64,000 bases of DNA from Thelephora terrestris (taxonomy: Eukaryota > Basidiomycota > Agaricomycetes > Thelephorales > Thelephoraceae), in contig WIUZ02000018.1 in NCBI GenBank assembly GCA_015956445.1, positions 434,001 through 498,000 on the forward strand, in the 5' to 3' direction. The notes beneath the pieces were generated by a model, which did no database searches, had not been told where the DNA came from, and saw nothing but the letters and a program-made list of their open reading frames with translations. Position numbers and translations under genes: made by a program. Shown piece by piece: positions 57,178-64,000 of the stretch; within the stretch, counting starts at the first letter, position 1; every line of letters starts with the position of its first letter.

Positions 57178-58189
57178 CTCGACGCGAATTTCACGATAGG
57201 TTTCTAGTTTTTTTGCCCCCTGAAGACGTCCCAACCCCAGCTGGAAATGAACGTCTTCTACACCGTCACGTCGTGTTGGCAAGCCGTCCGCCGATTTCCC
57301 GTGGACTGGCTGTTTCCTATTCTTCTACCATAGGCCTCACTGGGGCCTGCCGAACATTTTGCTACCTGATGCTAGGAGCATCCGTTCGGTTCTCCGCAGG
57401 ATAACGTGGACCTGAAACGGCTCTCTCCGAGGAGGGTGTTACCAGGATACCGCGTTCTTCTTGGGGGAAGGAAAGGAAGTTGACGTTGAGAAAAGTTCAA
57501 TCTATCCGTTGTTCCCTCTCATATCATCTGCGAGCGGTTACCTCGGTAAATTGTTCGACTCAAGAACAACCGACAAACACGGTCGATTGGTCTGCCTGCT
57601 AGGTGGATACATCGTACAACACGAACATCTGTAACTATGTCCGGAAAAGATTCCAGATTCCAAGACTTTCCCAGACACAAACGCATGGAGGGATGGCGGT
57701 GTGCCCGGTCTAAGTGTGTGGGTCGCACCTTCGGGCCCCCCGCATCGTGTTAGGTGAGCAAGCTTGAACCCTGCTTGAACCTCGACAGGGTTGATCAAAT
57801 TACCCCCCATCGTGAAATACGAACCTCGGCGCGCAAGAAGGAAAAACCGATTGCACATGATGGTTTGCGAAATGGGGAGTGCTCGGGAAGAACGTTCGTA
57901 ATTCATTCCAGAAAAGATGATGAGATACCAGTCAAGAGGTGTGCGAACATTTTTCATCATTGATGCGAGGAACACTGCGAACCTACTAAGTACAACTTAA
58001 GTGACACCCCAGCCACCACCGCCGCTGATCTGAACGCGCTCGGCCTCTGGCCGCTTACTCATCCCGCAGAAATACCACATTCATACCCAACCACTTCTCG
58101 CAATCCACATGTCACTGGGCTAGGTTTGACCCCGCAGCAGACGGAAAAAAATCAAGAAATGATATAGATACACGCAACAAGCTCATCGA
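57178..58189. other. Intergenic region between F-box-like and BTB genes
   Basis: A minus-strand frame at 57538-57975 (MFLASMMKNVRTPLDW) is open for 145 codons but shows no domain and overlaps other open frames. I do not accept it as a gene. Confidence 0.4.
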
Positions 58190-60921
58190 CTATACAAATA
58201 TTGCCTGACACGCTCTTCTGAGGCATCGATTCCGACTCCCCGTCCGTATGAGATTACATGACGGGCATTGCATGAAGGGCCTCCCCCTGTTGCGACTTCT
58301 TGATGGACATCTAGGGCAACGCGCACCCCCATTGTAAAGGTCTTGCATCCTCGCACGTTTGCCGCATTGGAAACACTGTAACCACACAGCGCCCAGGGGA
58401 ACAAATTCAGGTTTGCTTTCCTGAGTAGAAGGCGAGGGGACGGGGCTGGGGGTCGGGTCAGCTCTGGGGGTGGAATTTGGTACTTGCGTGGCAGAAGCAG
58501 GCTCTGCGGCACTCTGGCCCCCAGTTTCAGTTGATTTTCCCAGGGTAGAACCGGTTGAGGTTGACTGTACAAAGAATTTGTCGATCAATTTGCCGTAAAT
58601 CAAACTAAGCGTCCCAGGAAGGAACGGTGTTTCCCCAGACGCCATTCTCTGGATGTGCTCCATCAGCAGTTTGGGGTTCCTCTCGGTAAAGTTTTCAAGG
58701 AGGAACTGGGTCTCTAGATCCATGACAGCTGTATGGCTAAAAGAGTTCGAGCGTAAGCAAGAATGAACGGAGCAACTTTTTTCTACCCACTTCGCGGCAA
58801 ATGAAGTAAACATTTCTTTCGCTATGTTCGACATGGTGAGTTTGAGTTGGATATCTTTCAGTGCGTCATTCCTGATATGTTCGATCCCAAGCTTCAAACC
58901 TGTCAGGACTAAGCGGGGTAAATTCATTGAAAATGCTCACTGCCGTAGCCAAGGAGTACATTGAACGAGGGGAGCAAGATTGTTGCCGCTGCATATCGGT
59001 AGTCGCCAGTGGATCTCCTTCACCGGTAGAAGCCTGCAGAGGCGCAAATGTCATCTTGTTCGTATAAGCATAGGACAGGAGTGATTTCCACCTAAGAACG
59101 CATCTGTCACTCGTCATGCAAAAAGTCTGAAATGACCATGACCCACGTTCTCCATGCCCCTGACAACACCACGGCTTCAAGACCTTCGGCGGTGGGGGCG
59201 ACTTCGGTCCGGTGATTTCTAATCAGAGCGTGAGCCTGTTCCAAACCGAAGATAATCCGTACGAGCCACTCACAGGATGGGTTTGTCTTCGTGCAGACCG
59301 TCTGTAAGCCCCCCATCCCAATATTCATAATCATCAGTGAGTCCGTCCATCAGGGGTGCGGCTTTGAGGTTTATCCCCGTGATTTCTTTATTATCCGTTA
59401 AAGCAGACTAAATCGAGAGGGATCTATCAACTCACGTGTCGTGATAGCAGGTGCCCATTCTTGGATCACGATGCTTGAAGTGAACACCGGTTTTAGGTCG
59501 AACGGTTGGCCGTCGCCGATTGCATTACATGCATACAACTGGACGTCGATGAAAGTTCCTGTGGGTATGGACTTGAGGAGGGCGAGTTTCATCCTCTGCC
59601 AATTCGAGGTTAAGGGAAATATCGCCCTTTGCCACATCGAAAATTGGTTGGATCTCGCGCGATCAGTGGATTGTGGCTCTGGCATACGCGGATCCGGTGG
59701 CCCCGTTATGCCGTCCCAGATCATTGAAAGGGCGTCCGTTGCACGTGCCAACTGTGACTGGGGTAAAGCACCGATTTTACTCCGAAGCTGCGCTCTTGTG
59801 TCGCCCATCCTTGACTCCTCTCTTATCATGCTAACGAGTTGCGAGACTTGCACAGAAAGTATCTCCGGAAAGCTAGGGCGTGATAGTGAGCGTCTATGAA
59901 TAGGTCAAACGAGGCAGTAACTTACGAGAGGGAGAAACTGGAAAAGATCTCGTCTACTATATTGCAGTGCAGCACGTTGTCGTAGATGTAGGTCTTCGCC
60001 CGTTCTTTGAGTATTGGTATATCGTACTAGAACTTGATATGAGCCAGTCGAAACCATACATAAGAAGGACTTTCACCTTGTCAGCGAGTCGGTAAATCGA
60101 CTTGGCTGATGGTGATGGCATTCTTGGAACACGCCAGTCCCCGGTTTTTTTCTCATTAGAGATTTCATAATCTGGGTGCGAAGTGAACAGAGCGAATGTT
60201 ATCTCGCCGGTGTATAGGAAATAGATCAAAGCCTCAAAGCTAAATTGGGTCAGGCATGGCAATCAAGCAGTGGGAGGTTTCGCATACGTTAATGCTGCCA
60301 TGTCACGAATAACGGCAACCTTCCCCATCCTGACCGAACCGTTGCTAGACCTGTGTCGGAAGTCAGTTGGGCACTTCAACAGGCGACGGGGCCGACCAAT
60401 GATCATCTTTGCCCTCAATTATGTCTGCCAATGGCAGTGGAAGATCCCCGGAGGTTGTTGTCGACGGAACTTGTGAATCTGACTCTTGAGGACCACACAG
60501 CTCGGGCTCATCCTCTCTGAGGGGTCCCCCAGTACTGTCACCTTCATGAGGCTGGTCCTCATCCTCTGAACAGGGTGGCTCGTCTTCTAGGTCACTGTCA
60601 GACAAGTAGCCATAATTATCGGTGTGAGGAACGGCGTCAGAGGGCAAAGCCATGTCCATCATCTGTCCTTCCAAAAACCCTTCCGAGAACACTTCAGGGC
60701 GCCTCATCAGATCCAAAATGTCGCAGAGGCTCCTGTAGCTTACAAGTGGAGAAGTAAGGAACTGTGTTGAGAACATGACTGTTGCAGTACAACGGTTGGG
60801 GTGAGCCGACGCGCCCCGAAGCTTCTCTGCGAGAAAAGACCAAGAACTTGGTATCGATGAATGTTCCGGAAGTGATAGAGTCGTCCAGGGAATCCAGTAG
60901 AAAGTGTGGCGGTGAGTCCAT
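58190..60921 (-). CDS. Double-BTB domain protein with C-terminal zinc ribbon
   Basis: A multi-exon gene starting MDSPPHFLLDSLDDSITSG at 60921. The first BTB domain reads GTFIDTKFLVFSRRE, LYCNSHVLNTVPYFST, an acidic insert (YGYLSDSDLEDEPPCSED), FEALIYFLYTGEITFALF, SPSAKSIYRLADK and LKERAKTYIYDNVLHCNIV. A linker (VSQLVSMIREESR) leads to a second, more diverged BTB: LLKSIPTGTFIDVQLYACN, FTSSIVIQEW, SLLSYAYTNKMTFAPLQ and SPRSMYSLATAV. The C-terminus has MDLETQFLLENFTERN and a zinc ribbon (CFQCGKR, CPRCP, MQCPSCNLIRTGSRNRC, RRAC). BTB domains usually mediate dimerisation or Cullin-3 binding; the role here is unknown. Exon limits were read by eye and a few are approximate. Confidence 0.68.
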
Positions 60922-61355
60922 GGTCGTGCTAGTTCGGGGTAACCCGCATTATGTGCCCATTAAAGTGTGGCTGAATCGTGGGCGTTCAGATCAGACTTCA
61001 CCGGCCCGCTTCTACACACGTTTGATCCGCCATGCTGATGGCACCGCTGCCTACGCCGTAGTGTGGCAGGGGCCCAATGTTGGGTTTCACACAGCCTAAA
61101 AGGTATATCATACTTAATGTAACACATATTTTGACACCGTTGAGCAGGGCAATGACCGGGGGGTAGGCCGCACATCAGTCATACAGGAGAAATTATGTTC
61201 ATAACAACTCATTGTAGTGGATAGCAATATGGATAACGGCATGGATAAAAAGTGATCACACTTTGCTTCAAACCCCTCCCTCGCAGGAACCCAATCAATC
61301 GAAATGACCACATGAGAAGCTCACCGAGGAGAGTGGGTTTAGAACAAACCTAGCA
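60922..61355. other. Spacer between the two BTB genes
   Basis: Nothing recognisable. Confidence 0.4.
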
Positions 61356-62817
61356 TCAGTCACACTCATCACTGTATTCTTCAACCAGCTGGTCGTAAAC
61401 CAAAGCAAGGGTCATGGGAAAAAATGGTGCTTCCCCCGATGCCATTCTTTGGATGTGCTCCATCAACAATTTCTTTGAATTCTTCGCAGTAAAGTTTTTG
61501 CGGAGGAACTCGATCTCAAGATCCATAATCGCTTTGTGGCTGCGCAGTATCCAAGCGTGAGAAAAAGAACAACAGAAAAAGTCCACCAGGTGAGCACCTC
61601 GTAGCAAATAAGGTAAATATCTGTTGTGCGATGTTTGAGGCGGTGAGCCTGCTCCGGATGAACTTCAGTGCACACTCATTCACATTTTTGATTCCAAGCT
61701 TTCTAACCTGTCAGGGATAGAATCAATAGACATAGGAGAAATACTCACAACCACTGTCAAAGAATACATTGAGCGAGGAGAGGAGAACTGGTACCATTGC
61801 GCTCTGGTCCCAGTCACTTTATCACTTTCATGAGTCAAACTCTGGAGGGGTGCAAAGCCCATCTTGCCCGTGTAAGCGCAGGAGAGGAGTGATACCCACC
61901 TACAATGCATCAATTACTTGTCACACAAAATGGAAAGAATACCCCACGTTTTCCATGCCCCCAACGTCAGGACCACCATTTCATGACTTTTGACAGTGGC
62001 AGCGGCCTCTGTCCGGTCATCTCTAAGCGGGGTGTAAGATCGCCCAGAATTCCACGACTTTGGCACGTACACGAATGTCTTGCCTTTCTGCAGCCTTTCT
62101 GGAAGCTCGCCATTCAAAGATTCATAATCATCAGTCAATCCATCCAGCAGCCATCCGGCTCGACAATCCATCCCTACTGCTTCTTTGTCATGCGTCAGAG
62201 TTGGACAAATGGGATATGCTATACAGCTTATGCGACATAATGGCGGCCGACCACTCTTCGATCACGATACTTGAGGTAAACAAAGGCATCAGATCCAGAG
62301 GTACACCGTTGTGTATGGCATTGTGTGCGTGAAATTCAACGTCAATGAAAATTCCCGTGGGAATTGACTTGAGGAGAGCAAGTTGTACCCTATCCCAATT
62401 CCGAGATGGGGTAGATTTCGGGGGGGAAGTGGACTCAGGATCTGGCAGAGGTGGGTCCAACGGACCAACCACACCATTCCAAATCATGGCGAGAGCGTCC
62501 ACAGCACGCGTCATTTGTAATTGGGACAAAAAAGCAATCTTTTGCAGGAGTTGACTTTTCGTCTTGCTTTCGGTGCTCTCTGTCAATTCCTCCCTTATCT
62601 TGCTAACGAGTTGTGAGACTTGTGTCGACAATATCTCAGGAAACCTACGTTGTGATGATGAGAATACGTTGACTGTTCGAGCCAGAGTGACTCACGAAAG
62701 GGAGAAACTGGAAAACACCTCGTCTACTATATTGCAGTGTGCCAGATTTTTGTGGATGTGGGTCTTGGCCCGCTCTTTGAGGGTTGGTATTTCATACTAG
62801 TACTGATGAGTCCGGTG
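61356..62817 (-). pseudogene. Truncated paralog of the double-BTB protein
   Basis: Homology to the neighbouring gene begins at 62817 in the middle of the first BTB domain (YEIPTLKERAKTHIHKNL, IVDEVFSSFSLS). It continues with VSQLVSKIREELTEST, LLKSIPTGIFIDVEFHAHN, FTSSIVIEEWSAAIM, SLLSCAYTGKMGFAPLQS, SPRSMYSLTVVV and MDLEIEFLRKNFTAKN, and ends EEYSDECD at 61356 without the zinc ribbon. The first-BTB 5' exons are absent; upstream DNA (62818-63450) is unrelated. It is either a fragment or a shorter gene starting at MSTQVSQLVSKIREE (62631). Confidence 0.6.
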
Positions 62818-64000
62818 GTGTCAGGCCGACGCGACCTCTATAGTTCAATAGCACTCTTGCTATCCAAACCTATTGTCACGAACGCGTGACATAGTAGCCA
62901 AGATCACACAAATAATTCAAGACATTGGTCTTATTCGCAGTAATAAAAGTACAAGAGTGGCTAAAAAGGACTACAAACTCAGACAAGAACAAACGGGTCG
63001 ACATCACAGGAGCAGTTCTGAGGAAGAGGACAACGATGAGCGAAGTGGTGAGGATTGTGAATACTCTCAGGACAGTAGGACCACTCTCGCGTCGCCGGAT
63101 CCTGCCAACACTCCCTACACCCCAACACATCGTGAGATAGACTGTCATACATCTCTCGTCGCATGTCCGACAAGGCCCCGCTCACTAATGCGAACCCATA
63201 CCGGTCTTGGAGACCCGCCACCTCCACCTTCAACTTCATCCTCACCTGACGTGACTTGTCGGAGGGACGACAACGTTGACCAGAACGAGTCATCGGACTC
63301 TTGTGGGTCTTCTTCTTCTGGGACCTCTCCACCATCTGGCGAACTGGGGCAGGACTCCAGGGAGGGGATGGAGGGAGAGGAACGCCCTGATCCTGGCGGT
63401 GGCGAAGGGACGACTGGGGACTTGCAAGGGGGGTCGGTGCAATAAGCCCCGTGACATTGGTGTCCGAAATATCTGAAGAGAGATGCTGTCAGGAACATGG
63501 TATTTTTAAACTTTTTATAACACGCTCTTTCTTCGAACTCTTCTTACCAATTCTTATGTTTGAATGCTTCACATTCCTTATCCTGCACACCATTCATTCA
63601 AAACACACAAAACGCGCATACATTCACGGCAATACGGAACAACATGGCTATACTAGTGCTTATACAACGTCCTCAAAAGTCGACTCTATCTACGGCAGGC
63701 CTGAAGGTCATCAACTGTCCATCCCGGAGATCGAAGTGCTGGCCCCTCCTCGCTAGGACCTCCCCGAACATGGCGTCACCATCTTCGGCACTCAGCTGAA
63801 CGACTAGTTCAAGCCGATAGGAAGAGATACCTTCGAGCGGACCGATCAGCCTCCCAGATGTCACCGAACTGCTGAACACCTGGTCCCACATCTCCATCAC
63901 TGGGTGACTGCTCGACAGCACTATCGACGTAGTCGGCAAGCGACCCTCCGTCTCCCTCGTCGGACCCCTGGGTGGGATCCTGGATTGCGAGTCGACGCTG
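62818..64000. other. Right flank
   Basis: A Ser/acidic-rich 190-codon frame on the + strand (62873-63445) overlaps two open minus-strand frames, and I cannot decide which, if any, is real. On the minus strand 63673-63939 (MPTTSIVLSSSHPVMEMWDQ, then GRLIGPLEGISSYRLELV) may be the last exon of a gene continuing beyond the window; the family was not recognised. Confidence 0.3.

Noticed and set aside
57538-57975. 145-codon minus-strand frame
   Set aside because: No domain, overlapped by other frames, no supporting splice pattern.
62873-63445. 190-codon Ser/acidic-rich open frame as a gene
   Set aside because: It overlaps long open frames on the other strand, has low-complexity composition, no domain, and no clear promoter.

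Overview
This is nuclear DNA of a filamentous basidiomycete, almost certainly an Agaricomycete. The evidence is dense 45-60 bp GT-AG introns, a DUF4246 gene family, a Plavaka-type transposase, a DUF6532-like gene, BTB proteins with a C-terminal zinc ribbon, and a CigA/O-fucosyltransferase-like gene. No rRNA, tRNA or CRISPR was seen.

Positions 0.5-30.4 kb hold a tandem gene array. Two unrelated families alternate on the + strand: a DUF4246 protein (copies A, B, C plus relics) and a seven-transmembrane protein (TM-1 to TM-6). DUF-C and the TM-3 gene beside it look intact. DUF-A has an in-frame stop in its last large exon, and DUF-B has stops in exons 2 and 3. Three of the six TM genes are each split by a different mobile element: TM-1 by a 2.9 kb element, TM-2 by a 1.4 kb solo-LTR-like element, and TM-6 by a 15 kb DNA transposon. 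In all three cases target-site duplications are visible and the sequence without the element is collinear with the paralogs.

Positions 30.36-45.44 kb are one composite transposon. It has 14 bp terminal inverted repeats, a TT target duplication, a minus-strand Plavaka-type transposase, a small divergent coiled-coil gene and a DUF6532-like gene. An LTR retrotransposon array (LTR-internal-LTR-internal-LTR, about 8.4 kb, Gag-only, nearly identical LTRs) is nested inside the coiled-coil gene. Beyond the transposon the last 48 bp of TM-6 reappear, followed by relics of DUF4246 and TM genes, so the array once extended to about 47.5 kb.

Positions 46-64 kb are more ordinary chromosome: a possible bHLH-like gene, a CigA/O-fucosyltransferase-like gene, the mitochondrial branched-chain 2-oxoacid dehydrogenase E2 gene, a basidiomycete-specific unknown, an F-box-like gene, a double-BTB zinc-ribbon gene and its truncated paralog. 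The co-amplified DUF4246/7-TM pair and the layered, datable insertions are the most notable content. Exon limits come from reading splice sites by eye and comparing paralogs within the window.
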